DNA of 64,000 bases from Sporocytophaga myxococcoides (GTDB taxonomy: Bacteria; Bacteroidota; Bacteroidia; Cytophagales; Cytophagaceae). Made by a program: the position numbers and the translations under genes. Shown piece after piece: positions 16,993 to 25,520 of this stretch (position 1 is the first letter of the stretch; every line of letters begins with the position of its first letter). The stretch is from NCBI RefSeq assembly GCF_000775915.1, contig NZ_BBLT01000003.1:434001-498000 (forward strand), given 5' to 3'. Under the pieces are notes generated by a model. That model was not told where the DNA came from and did no database searches. It saw only the letters and a program-made list of their open reading frames with translations.

Positions 16993-17340
16993 TCAGATAA
17001 GTTTATTGTTCTGGTCCGGGAATATAACGGTAGGCTTCCAGATTTTAGCATCTTCGAAGTCCATTCCCGCATACGAAATAATAATAATTATATCACCAAC
17101 CTGTACTTTTCTGGCTGCAGGGCCGTTCAGGCAAATCACTCCACTTCCTCTCGGGCCCGTAATTACATAGGTTTCAAAGCGTTCTCCATTATTAATATTT
17201 ACAATCTGAACTTTTTCATTTTCAATTATATTAGAGGCATTCATCAGGTCTTCATCTATGGTAATACTTCCTACATAATGGAGCTCTGCCTGAGTAACCT
17301 TTACTCTGTGAATTTTTGATTTTAATACTTGAATTTGCAT
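16993..17340 (-). CDS. panD: Aspartate 1-decarboxylase
   Basis: Pyruvoyl enzyme of 115 residues that makes beta-alanine for pantothenate. The self-processing site YVGSITID is present (cleavage expected between Gly24 and Ser25, producing the pyruvoyl group). Other family marks are [23 protein letters not shown] and [12 protein letters not shown]. It follows panC by 38 bases on the same strand, so both CoA-precursor genes are co-located. Length and motifs match the bacterial class exactly. Confidence 0.96.
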   Translation of the reverse strand: MQIQVLKSKIHRVKVTQAELHYVGSITIDEDLMNASNIIENEKVQIVNINNGERFETYVITGPRGSGVICLNGPAARKVQVGDIIIIISYAGMDFEDAKIWKPTVIFPDQNNKLI

Positions 17341-17378
17341 TTCGCTAAAAAGGAGGTATGGTAACTTTGATTGTAAAT

Positions 17379-18218
17379 TTAAATTAAGATATTGTCTATA
17401 AGGCGAACGCCATCAACGTATGCAGCAACACATATCGCAATTCCTTTGTGCTCCTTAACATCCTTTATAGGCATTAAAGTTTCACTATCAGTAATTTCAA
17501 AATATTCTAGTTTTATCTCTTTTATATTTTTGTAAAAATCTCTGACTTTGGCTTTCGTATTTTCAACAGAAGAGTTTTCTAGCAGTTTGGCAGCCAGCAG
17601 GAGCGATTCATTTAACTTTGCAGCTACGTTTCTTCCTTTTGGCGTCAAGCGCTGATTCCTTGAAGACATTGCCAGTCCGTCTTTTTCCCTTATTACCGGG
17701 CATGATTTGAGCTCTATAGGAAAAGTAAGATCCTTCACCATTTGCTTTATAATTAAATATTGCTGCAAATCTTTCTGTCCAAAATAACTAATGTCAGGTT
17801 GTACAATATGAAATAATTTTGCGACAACTATTGCAACTCCATTAAAATGCCCTGGCCTGAATTTCCCTTCCATAACAAGTTCTAGAGAACCAAAGTCAAT
17901 TTTTATCCTTGGCTCCTCAATATACATTGATTCAGCAGAAGGCATAAATAGAAGGTCACATCCGGCATTTTCCAGCATTTTAAAATCTTCTTCCAAATTT
18001 TTTGGATATAAAATGAAGTCTTGTGCGTTATTAAACTGAATTGGATTGACGAATATGCTGCAAATGGTAAAATCATTTTCCCTTTTGGAGCATTCTATTA
18101 AAGAGATATGCCCCTGGTGAAGTGCACCCATGGTAGGTACAAAACCGATACTTTTATATTCCGGTTTTCTTCTTTTAATATATTTAAGTAGTTCAGAAGG
18201 TTCCTTAATTATTTCCAT
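17379..18218 (-). CDS. panC: Pantothenate synthetase
   Basis: ATP-dependent ligase of 279 residues joining pantoate and beta-alanine. Motifs are [13 protein letters not shown] (HxGH-type site), [33 protein letters not shown] and the KMSKS-like [12 protein letters not shown]. The reading frame is open further upstream to 18341, but those residues are not family-like; the ATG at 18218 ([11 protein letters not shown]) gives the normal N-terminus and leaves a divergent promoter region. It is first in the operon with panD. Confidence 0.95.
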   Translation of the reverse strand: MEIIKEPSELLKYIKRRKPEYKSIGFVPTMGALHQGHISLIECSKRENDFTICSIFVNPIQFNNAQDFILYPKNLEEDFKMLENAGCDLLFMPSAESMYIEEPRIKIDFGSLELVMEGKFRPGHFNGVAIVVAKLFHIVQPDISYFGQKDLQQYLIIKQMVKDLTFPIELKSCPVIREKDGLAMSSRNQRLTPKGRNVAAKLNESLLLAAKLLENSSVENTKAKVRDFYKNIKEIKLEYFEITDSETLMPIKDVKEHKGIAICVAAYVDGVRLIDNILI

Positions 18219-18275
18219 ATCACGATATAAACAAAATAAAATTGGGCAAAATAAGCAGTTAATACTATAAATTCC

Positions 18276-18306
18276 TTGAAAATTGAGAAAAAATTTTGTA
18301 ATTTCG
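18276..18306 (+). promoter_or_regulatory. Candidate promoter for the short glycogen synthase gene
   Basis: TTG at 18276-18278 and TAATTTCG at 18299-18306 (7 of 8 to TAnnTTTG) are separated by 20 bases, fitting Bacteroidota -33/-7 spacing. The candidate start of transcription would be about 40 bases before the ATG at 18356. It is read by eye only. Confidence 0.4.
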
Positions 18307-18355
18307 TGGGCCCGTAAACTATTTAGTTTGATTTTAACCAAATCTCTCGCAAAAT

Positions 18356-19165
18356 ATGTCTAGACTTCGAATTCTTTATGTTGCAGCCGAAATAAATCCA
18401 TTCTTACAGGTAACTGAGGTAGCGGATTTTGTTCGGAAGCTGCCACAAGCAATGCAGGAAAAGGGGATGGAAATTAGGATTTTAATTCCTAGATTTGGAG
18501 TGATCAATGAACGAAAAAACAGATTGCATGAGGTTGTAAGGTTGTCCGGAATCAACATCGCAGTCGGCGATGAAGAGAAACCACTGATTATCAAAGTTGC
18601 CTCAATCCCTAATGCAAAACTTCAGGTTTATTTTATTGATAATGAGGATTATTTTCAAAGAAAACATGTCTTCGTTGATAAAGAAAATAAATTCTATCCG
18701 GATAATGACGAAAGAGCAATTTTCTTTTGTAAAGGCGTTCTCGAAACTGTAAAAAAACTTGGCTGGTCACCTGACATAATCCACTGCAATGATTGGATGA
18801 CAAGTTTAATCCCTCTTTACCTTAAAACAAGATACAAACAAGATCCCGTTTTTAAAGCTACTAAGTCTGTATTTACAATTTATAATAATTCGTTTAATTA
18901 TAAGTTTGATAAAGACTTGCTGGAAAAAGTTAAAATGCTTGATATTGAGGATAAAATGCTTTCTCATTTAAAATCTGCTGATTTTGAAGGTTTTGTGAAA
19001 ATGGGAATTGAGTATGCTGACGCAGTTTTAAAGGCTGAAGAATCCTATAGCGAAAGTTTGAATAAACTTTTTAACAGCTTCGAAAAAGAAAAGAAAATTA
19101 ATGTCCTGGAGGAAGATGACAATTTTGAAAGCTACTATAATTTTTATAATGAACTTATTAACTAA
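18356..19165 (+). CDS. Short GT5 glycogen/starch synthase-like protein, catalytic domain only
   Basis: Product of 269 residues matching only the N-terminal Glyco_transf_5 domain of glycogen synthases: ILYVAAEINPF at the start, an ERAIFFCKGVLE-like segment, and IIHCNDWMTSLIPLYL. The ADP-glucose loop KTGGL that normally follows AEINPF is replaced by QVTEV, and the whole C-terminal GT-B domain is absent (full enzymes are about 480 residues). It is therefore unlikely to be a normal glycogen synthase. The gene is divergent from panC and overlaps the next gene by 17 bases, a neighbourhood I recall as conserved in Bacteroidota. The role is unknown; a regulatory or envelope function is possible. Confidence 0.75.
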   Translation: MSRLRILYVAAEINPFLQVTEVADFVRKLPQAMQEKGMEIRILIPRFGVINERKNRLHEVVRLSGINIAVGDEEKPLIIKVASIPNAKLQVYFIDNEDYFQRKHVFVDKENKFYPDNDERAIFFCKGVLETVKKLGWSPDIIHCNDWMTSLIPLYLKTRYKQDPVFKATKSVFTIYNNSFNYKFDKDLLEKVKMLDIEDKMLSHLKSADFEGFVKMGIEYADAVLKAEESYSESLNKLFNSFEKEKKINVLEEDDNFESYYNFYNELIN

Positions 19166-20570
19166 AAAATCAGGGCTGCTGTTTTTACTTGCAGCCCTTA
19201 TTATTTTTTCCTGTAAAAAAGAGCCGTCAAGGATAGGGTATAGCTTACAGCCTCCTGATTTACAGACAGATTTAAAGTTTAATGATTCTTTAATTGCCCA
19301 GACCAGCACGGTTTTAGTTAATGATTCAATAGTTACCTCTAAAATAGTTACGGTAAATAGTTCAAATACTTCCGTACTGACTAACGTATATGGCCTGGTC
19401 GGACAGTCAAAAGATCCTGTTTTTGGAAGAATAACTGCCAAAACTTTTGGGCAATTAAGATATAATAGGGCAGGAAGTTTCGGCTTTGGTAACAATCCAG
19501 TATTTGATAGTGCTGTATTTTCGTTGCTTCCAAGTGGTTATTTTGGAGATACTACTAGTGCCAGTCGGGTAGACCAGACTATTTCTGTATATCAGTTGAG
19601 CGGAACATTGGACTCTGCTGCTGTTTATAAAGCTACATCTCCTGAAATTCCTTATGATTTAGGTAAAAAACTGGCAACATTTAACTTCCCTGCTAATAAA
19701 TCAGTGCCTTCGTCATATACTGTCAGGCTTTTAGATGAACAATTTGCAAAAGGGATTATTGAAAATGGAATTACTTCAGATGCTGCTTTGTTGAACTACT
19801 GCAAAGGAGTTGCTTTAGTTGCAGAAAATAAGGATGCTGTAGTTAGGCGATTTTATTTGGCTCCCGGTTCGACTACATTTAGCGGAATAAGGATTTATTA
19901 TCATAATGATCAGACTTACTCCTCGGTAACTTTAAACTTCACTTATAATAATCCAAAATTTTATACAATAGAAGCTGACCGATCGGGAACGCCGATTGCA
20001 GGATTGGGCAACCAAAGTTATGGGGCTGCAATTACCGGAAACTTGTCTTATGCACAGGCAGGGACAGGTGTAATGACAAAGCTTTCTTTCCCTGGATTGG
20101 AAAGTTTTCTGACGGAAATGAAAGAAGGAGAGCAAATCATTATTAATAAAGCTGAAATTGTAATAAAAACTGACCAAACCAATTCTTTTGGTTATCCTAT
20201 ACCTCGTATGAATTTATATCAGACAGGTGAAAATGGAAAGATGTTAAAACTTAACAATATTTCAGCAGCTGTTCAGGCAAATGGTGTGTACCAATATGGA
20301 ACAGAAAATCCTGCCAATTCTTATTTTGATTACGTGAATAAGCTTTATAAATTTTCCATTGGATCATATCTGCAGGCAGTGGCAGATAAAAAAATTGTAT
20401 TGAGACCATTTTTAGTGGGTGCTTCGGAGACTATTTTAAAATATAATGATGGAACAGTTGAAGGCGGGCCACTGAATTTTTATAGTCTTGACAGGTCGGT
20501 TTTGAAAAATGACCCTTCAATAGAAGCTGATCGAATAAAATTGAACATATATTATACGATCGTAAAGTAA
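19149..20570 (+). CDS. DUF4270 family lipoprotein
   Basis: Exported lipoprotein of 473 residues. The ATG at 19149 starts MNLLTKKSGLLFLLAALII with a lipobox-like IIFSC and a lysine-rich start to the mature protein. The longer open frame from 19101 would bury the signal, so it was not used. The body (DPVFGRITAKTFGQLRY, then beta-rich segments, ending IEADRIKLNIYYTIVK) matches DUF4270 proteins, which lie beside glycogen-synthase-like and glmS genes in many Bacteroidota. It overlaps the short GT5 gene by 17 bases. Function unknown; the surface location is inference from the lipobox. Confidence 0.8.
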   Translation: MNLLTKKSGLLFLLAALIIFSCKKEPSRIGYSLQPPDLQTDLKFNDSLIAQTSTVLVNDSIVTSKIVTVNSSNTSVLTNVYGLVGQSKDPVFGRITAKTFGQLRYNRAGSFGFGNNPVFDSAVFSLLPSGYFGDTTSASRVDQTISVYQLSGTLDSAAVYKATSPEIPYDLGKKLATFNFPANKSVPSSYTVRLLDEQFAKGIIENGITSDAALLNYCKGVALVAENKDAVVRRFYLAPGSTTFSGIRIYYHNDQTYSSVTLNFTYNNPKFYTIEADRSGTPIAGLGNQSYGAAITGNLSYAQAGTGVMTKLSFPGLESFLTEMKEGEQIIINKAEIVIKTDQTNSFGYPIPRMNLYQTGENGKMLKLNNISAAVQANGVYQYGTENPANSYFDYVNKLYKFSIGSYLQAVADKKIVLRPFLVGASETILKYNDGTVEGGPLNFYSLDRSVLKNDPSIEADRIKLNIYYTIVK

Positions 20571-20624
20571 AATCAAGTTAGAATAAAAACTGATCTGTTA
20601 ATTTAACCCCCCATTGAAAGAAAG

Positions 20625-22460
20625 ATGTGTGGAATTGTTGCTTACGTTGGAAATAAAGAAGCTACACCGATTTTAATAAAAGGTCTTAAGCGACTTGAAT
20701 ACAGAGGATATGATAGTGCTGGAATAGCCCTTTTAAACGGTAACCTGAATGTTTATAAGAAGAAAGGTAAAGTAAGCGAGCTTGAAGAATACCTAAAAGA
20801 TCAGAAAGTTGATAGTAATATAGGAATAGGTCACACACGTTGGGCTACTCATGGGGTTCCTAATGATGTGAATGCTCACCCGCACTTTTCCGGTAAAAGA
20901 GAACTTGCTATCATCCATAATGGAATCATTGAAAATTATGCCTCGCTTAAATTGGATCTGGAACAAAGGGGACATGTGTTTTTAAGTGAGACGGATTCAG
21001 AGGTTTTTATCCATTTCATAGAGGATATCAGAGATAACAATCAATGTTCTCTTGAAGAAGCGGTAAGGCTTGCTCTTACAAAAGTAGTGGGGGCTTATGC
21101 TATTGTTATTATTTCTAAAGACGATCCGAATCAACTGATCGCAGCAAGAAAAGGAAGCCCATTGGTAATTGGCCTTGGCCAAGGTGAATTTTTCATAGCA
21201 TCTGATGCGTCTCCTATCATTGAATATACGAATGAGGTTGTCTATCTTAATGATCTTGAAATTGCAGTAATTAAAGATGGACGATTAAGTATTAAGACTA
21301 TTGAAGATGTTCAGACTACTCCTTATATACAGAGACTTGATCTTGAGCTAGATCAGATTGAAAAAGGGGGGTATGAGCATTTTATGCTCAAGGAAATATT
21401 TGAGCAGCCAAAATCAATTAAGGATTGTCTCAGAGGAAGGGTCATTTCTGAACAAGCTCATTTAGCACTTGGAGGAATCAGGCAGTATCTGAATAAACTT
21501 GTTAATGCTGACAGAATCATCATTCTTGGCTGTGGAACATCATGGCATGCAGGGCTTGTGGCGGAGTATATTTTTGAAGAATTTGCCAGGATACCTGTTG
21601 AGGTGGAATATGCATCTGAATTCAGATATAGAAATCCCATTATTAAAGAAGGGGATGTTGTAATTGCAATATCTCAAAGTGGAGAAACTGCAGATACTCT
21701 GGCAGCTATTGAACTAGCCAAGGCGAAAGGAGCGATTATATTTGGAGTTTGTAATGTTGTAGGTTCTTCAATTGCGAGAGCCTCACATGAGGGAGCGTAT
21801 CTGCATGCAGGTCCTGAAATCGGGGTTGCAAGTACAAAAGCGTTTACAGCTCAGGTTACAGTGCTTACAATGATGGCTATTATTGTTGGTCATCGAAGAG
21901 GGACTATCAAAGAAAGTCTGTTTCATCAGCTTTTGGTTGATTTGGAAAATCTTCCAGTGAAAGTCGAAAAAGCTCTGAAAACTAACGAGCAGATTAAATA
22001 TATTTCCTCAATATTTAAGGATGCAAGGAACTTCCTTTATCTTGGAAGAGGAGCTAATTTCCCTGTTGCTTTGGAAGGAGCTCTCAAGTTGAAAGAAATA
22101 TCATATATCCATGCAGAAGGCTATCCTGCAGCTGAAATGAAACATGGTCCAATTGCCCTGATTGATGAAGAAATGCCTGTAATGGTTATAGCTACAAAAG
22201 ATCAGACTTATGAAAAAATTGTAAGTAATATTCAGGAAGTCAGAGCAAGAAAGGGAAAAGTAATAGCTATTGTTACCGAAGGGGATAAACAAATAGAGGC
22301 TATGGCAGATTTTGTGATCGAAGTGCCTGGAACACATGAGTTTTTGATGCCTATCATATCTGTGGTTCCGCTCCAGCTTTTATCCTATCATATTGCTGTG
22401 ATGCGTGGCTGTAATGTGGATCAGCCTAGAAATCTGGCTAAGTCAGTAACAGTTGAATAA
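20625..22460 (+). CDS. glmS: Glutamine-fructose-6-phosphate aminotransferase (isomerizing)
   Basis: Enzyme of 611 residues, the standard length. The N-terminal glutaminase domain starts MCGIVAYVGN with nucleophile Cys2 exposed after Met removal, then RLEYRGYDSAGIA, GHTRWATHG and the NAHPHF loop. Two SIS domains follow (GCGTSWHAGLVAEY and QSGETADTLAAI; GRGANFPVALEGALKLKEISY), ending NVDQPRNLAKSVTVE. It makes glucosamine-6-phosphate for peptidoglycan and lipopolysaccharide. It lies 54 bases after the DUF4270 gene and has its own terminator. No glmS ribozyme is visible, as expected outside Firmicutes. Confidence 0.97.
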   Translation: MCGIVAYVGNKEATPILIKGLKRLEYRGYDSAGIALLNGNLNVYKKKGKVSELEEYLKDQKVDSNIGIGHTRWATHGVPNDVNAHPHFSGKRELAIIHNGIIENYASLKLDLEQRGHVFLSETDSEVFIHFIEDIRDNNQCSLEEAVRLALTKVVGAYAIVIISKDDPNQLIAARKGSPLVIGLGQGEFFIASDASPIIEYTNEVVYLNDLEIAVIKDGRLSIKTIEDVQTTPYIQRLDLELDQIEKGGYEHFMLKEIFEQPKSIKDCLRGRVISEQAHLALGGIRQYLNKLVNADRIIILGCGTSWHAGLVAEYIFEEFARIPVEVEYASEFRYRNPIIKEGDVVIAISQSGETADTLAAIELAKAKGAIIFGVCNVVGSSIARASHEGAYLHAGPEIGVASTKAFTAQVTVLTMMAIIVGHRRGTIKESLFHQLLVDLENLPVKVEKALKTNEQIKYISSIFKDARNFLYLGRGANFPVALEGALKLKEISYIHAEGYPAAEMKHGPIALIDEEMPVMVIATKDQTYEKIVSNIQEVRARKGKVIAIVTEGDKQIEAMADFVIEVPGTHEFLMPIISVVPLQLLSYHIAVMRGCNVDQPRNLAKSVTVE

Positions 22461-22468
22461 AATTTTAG

Positions 22469-22496
22469 AAAAAGGGAACATAAAAGTTCCCTTTTT
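22469..22496 (+). terminator. Intrinsic terminator after glmS
   Basis: Stem of 11 bp, AAAAAGGGAAC (22469-22479) with GTTCCCTTTTT (22486-22496), a 6-base loop, and the T run continuing to 22500. It begins 8 bases after the glmS stop. Confidence 0.88.
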
Positions 22497-22567
22497 TTTT
22501 ATCTAAAGGGTCATTATTTCGGATAAAAAACTTTTTTAAGCTATTTTTAGACCCTAATTCAGAAATT

Positions 22568-22951
22568 ATGGCCAAGAAAATAATAAACAGTCAATCAGCC
22601 CCTGCCCCGATAGGACCATACAGCCAGGCAGTTAAAGCTGGCAATACCTTGTATATTTCCGGACAAATTGCATTGATTCCTGAAACAGGAGCTATGGATA
22701 ACAAAACTATTCAGGAAGAAACTCACAGGGTAATGAAAAATCTCGGAGAAATTTTAAAAACCGCAGGCCTGAATTATTCTAATGTGGTAAAAACTACCAT
22801 TTTCGTAAAGGATTTGAATAATTTTGTAGCTGTCAATCAGGTATATGGAGAATATTTTAGTTCAGAGCCTCCGGCAAGAGAAACGGTTGAAGTGAGCAGA
22901 TTGCCAAAAGACGCTAATGTTGAGATTTCCTGCATCGCTGTGACAGAATAA
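22568..22951 (+). CDS. ridA: RidA family reactive intermediate deaminase
   Basis: Protein of 127 residues from the YjgF/YER057c/UK114 family. It has the SAPAPIGPYSQAV N-terminal motif, LYISGQIALIPETG, TIFVKDLNNF, and the active-site arginine in PPARETVEVSRLP. RidA hydrolyses enamine/imine intermediates released by PLP enzymes such as threonine dehydratase, protecting the cytoplasm. The gene is short, bounded upstream by the glmS terminator and 60 bases ahead of gltX. Length and motifs match the archetypal RidA subgroup. Confidence 0.93.
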   Translation: MAKKIINSQSAPAPIGPYSQAVKAGNTLYISGQIALIPETGAMDNKTIQEETHRVMKNLGEILKTAGLNYSNVVKTTIFVKDLNNFVAVNQVYGEYFSSEPPARETVEVSRLPKDANVEISCIAVTE

Positions 22952-23011
22952 CTAAGAGAAATCTTAAATTTAATTTACTTGTTAAAATAATACCGAAGAG
23001 GATATAGGAAT

Positions 23012-24565
23012 ATGGAAAGAGAAGTCAGAGTGAGATTTGCTCCGAGCCCAACGGGAGCACTGCATATAGGTGGTGTCAGAACAGCATTGTATAATTATCT
23101 TTTTGCCAAGAAGCATAATGGAAAAATGTTACTCCGAATAGAGGATACTGATCAAAATCGCTTTGTACCAGGTGCTGAAGAGTATATTCTGGAGGCTTTG
23201 GATTGGATTGGAATCAAGCTTGATGAAGGAATAAGGGAGGGAGGACCTAATGGACCATATCGTCAGTCGGAAAGAAAGGCTTTATACATGCAGTATGCAT
23301 TAAAGCTTGTGGAGGAAGGCAATGCATATTATGCATTTGATACGTCTGAAGAGCTGGATGCAATGCGTGAGAGACTTAAAGCAGCGAAAGTAGCTTCTCC
23401 TCAATATAACGCGATAACCAGAGCTACAATGAAAAATTCACTTACTCTTCCTGAAGATGAAGTGAAGAAGAGACTGGCTTCCGGAGATCCTTATGTAATT
23501 CGTTTAAAAGTTCCCCGAAAAGAAGAAATTCGTCTTAACGATATGATCAGAGGTTGGGTAATGGTTCACTCTTCTTCTCTGGATGACAAGATTCTGATGA
23601 AGTCCGATGGAATGCCTACTTACCACCTGGCTAATATAGTTGATGATCATTTAATGGGTATTACACATGTAATTCGTGGTGAAGAATGGTTGCCAAGTGC
23701 CCCTACCCATGTTCTTATTTATAAATTTTTAGGGTGGGAATCAACTATGCCTCAGTTTGCGCACCTTCCACTTCTGTTGAAACCAGATGGTAATGGAAAG
23801 CTTAGTAAAAGAGATGCGGAGAAACATGGGTTTCCGATTTTCCCTTTAAATTGGGAGTTTACAAATCCTGAAGATGGTAAGACTGAAAAAATTATAGGGT
23901 TCCGAGAGGAAGGTTATTTACCTGAAGCTGTGGTTAATTTCCTTGCTTTTTTAGGTTGGAACCCAGGTACCCAACAGGAGTTGTTTTCCATGGAAGAATT
24001 GATTCAAGCATTTAGTCCAGAAAGAATTGGAAAATCAGGTACCAAATTCGATATTAATAAAGCTAAATGGTTCAATCAACAGTATCTTAAGGCAAAAACT
24101 GCAGAAGAATTATCAGGTTATCTTACAGGACAATTAAATGCTAAGGGGATAAAGTTTGATGCTTCTAAAATCTCCAGAATCATCGAATTGTTAAAAGAAC
24201 GTGTTACCTTCCCTAAAGACTTCTGGGAAGAAGGCCGTTTCTTCTTCAATAAACCTGAACATTATGACACGGCAGTGGTTAATTCTAAGTGGACCAATGA
24301 GGCTGTGAACATCATTGTTGAGTTTAAAGACGAACTGAAAAAAGAATCTGAAGTAAGCGCAGATCGAGCAAAAGATTTACTCAACCAAGTGCTTGATAAA
24401 AACGGAGTCAAGATTGGTAAAATGCTTCAGGCATTAAGATTGGCAATTACAGGAGCAGGTTCTGGTCCTGACTTGATGCAGATTATTGAGGTGTTAGGAG
24501 TTAAAGAAACAGTTAGTCGGATAGATTCAGCTTTGCAGGTTCTCAGCGAACATGTAAAAGCTTAA
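23012..24565 (+). CDS. gltX: Glutamate-tRNA ligase
   Basis: Class I aminoacyl-tRNA synthetase of 517 residues. The HIGH-type motif lies in RFAPSPTGALHIGGVRTALYN, LLRIEDTDQNRF is the glutamate pocket, and the KMSKS equivalent is GKLSKRDAEKHG. The C-terminal all-helical anticodon-binding region includes KAKWFNQQYLK and KIGKMLQALRLAITGAGSGPDL. It charges tRNA-Glu. A small charged-protein gene follows 4 bases later, probably in the same transcript. Confidence 0.96.
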   Translation: MEREVRVRFAPSPTGALHIGGVRTALYNYLFAKKHNGKMLLRIEDTDQNRFVPGAEEYILEALDWIGIKLDEGIREGGPNGPYRQSERKALYMQYALKLVEEGNAYYAFDTSEELDAMRERLKAAKVASPQYNAITRATMKNSLTLPEDEVKKRLASGDPYVIRLKVPRKEEIRLNDMIRGWVMVHSSSLDDKILMKSDGMPTYHLANIVDDHLMGITHVIRGEEWLPSAPTHVLIYKFLGWESTMPQFAHLPLLLKPDGNGKLSKRDAEKHGFPIFPLNWEFTNPEDGKTEKIIGFREEGYLPEAVVNFLAFLGWNPGTQQELFSMEELIQAFSPERIGKSGTKFDINKAKWFNQQYLKAKTAEELSGYLTGQLNAKGIKFDASKISRIIELLKERVTFPKDFWEEGRFFFNKPEHYDTAVVNSKWTNEAVNIIVEFKDELKKESEVSADRAKDLLNQVLDKNGVKIGKMLQALRLAITGAGSGPDLMQIIEVLGVKETVSRIDSALQVLSEHVKA

Positions 24566-24569
24566 AGCT

Positions 24570-24806
24570 ATGGCTAAAAGAAAAGCAGCTAAAAGAGAAA
24601 AACCAAAGGTAAATAAAGAACTCGATGGTTTTGATATCAGAGTGAATACGTTTGGAGAAATTGTATCCAGTTTTGATCTGGACAAGGTTAATGACTTCCT
24701 TGATAAGAATGTTGATGATAAGAAACTTAGAGGAAGAGAAGATTTGAAGAAAGGTCATCCCATCACAGAGGAAGATGATATTGAAGAGGAGAACGATGAG
24801 AATTAG
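24570..24806 (+). CDS. Small highly charged protein of unknown function
   Basis: Product of 78 residues with a Lys/Arg-rich start (MAKRKAAKREKPKVNKEL), a central more hydrophobic segment (FDIRVNTFGEIVSSFDLDKVNDFLDKNV) and a strongly acidic end (EEDDIEEENDEN). There is no signal peptide or membrane span. I recognise no named domain, although similar proteins follow gltX in related bacteria as far as I recall. It begins 4 bases after gltX, which supports expression and a cytoplasmic role. Confidence 0.7.
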   Translation: MAKRKAAKREKPKVNKELDGFDIRVNTFGEIVSSFDLDKVNDFLDKNVDDKKLRGREDLKKGHPITEEDDIEEENDEN

Positions 24807-24859
24807 CCTTTCTGCTAATAGAATAAATTAGTTTATACATATATTTTGAGAGCAGCGCT

Positions 24860-25516
24860 TTGTTAAACGTATTGAAAAATACGGGATATTTCTTTTATTT
24901 ATTTCTACTGTATTTAATAACAGGAGCTGTTCTCTTATTCCTTTTTTTTAAAGGTCCGATTGAGATTTTTGTCAATCAGTTTCACACACCATTCCTTGAC
25001 GAATTTTTCCAGATTATAACAATGTTTGGTGAAGGAATTCTTCCTATCTGCATTATTATAATCCTTTTCTTCAGAAAGATTTATTATGGAATAGTTGCTA
25101 GTGTTTCATTAATAGTCAGCACTATTATTGTTCAAAGCCTAAAGCGTACAATTTTTAGTGATGTATTAAGACCTAAAGCTTATCTGAAGGATGTTCCTGA
25201 TTTATATTATATAGAAAATATAGAAATATATTCCCTTCATAGCTTTCCTTCCGGACACTCTTCCGGCGCGTTTACTTTGTTTATAGTACTCGCTTATTTT
25301 GCTAAGAATAAAATCGTTCAGGTATTTTATTTTGTAATGGCATTTATGGTTACACTTTCGAGGGTTTATATGATGCAGCATTTCTTTATTGATACATACT
25401 TTGGTGCTGCTATAGGAGTATTGATTTCTGTTATTGTTATTTACTATTTTGAAAATTACAGCAGTCTTAAGAATAAGCCTTTTGCCGATAAACCAATTTA
25501 TAAGCTAAACTCCTAG
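24860..25516 (+). CDS. PAP2-family membrane phosphatase
   Basis: Membrane protein of 218 residues with about six helices and the PAP2 acid phosphatase signature: a first motif near KRTIFSDVLRP, second motif FPSGHSSG, third motif SRVYMMQHFFIDTY (SRx5Hx3D). The first motif has eight rather than six residues between Lys and Arg-Pro, a variant spacing. The likely substrates are undecaprenyl pyrophosphate, phosphatidylglycerol phosphate or lipid A phosphate. The frame has no ATG upstream of the first helix (in-frame TAA at 24824); TTG at 24860 is the best start. It is 4 bases before an ArnT-like gene, suggesting lipid A modification. Confidence 0.85.
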   Translation: MLNVLKNTGYFFYLFLLYLITGAVLLFLFFKGPIEIFVNQFHTPFLDEFFQIITMFGEGILPICIIIILFFRKIYYGIVASVSLIVSTIIVQSLKRTIFSDVLRPKAYLKDVPDLYYIENIEIYSLHSFPSGHSSGAFTLFIVLAYFAKNKIVQVFYFVMAFMVTLSRVYMMQHFFIDTYFGAAIGVLISVIVIYYFENYSSLKNKPFADKPIYKLNS

Positions 25517-25520
25517 ATCT

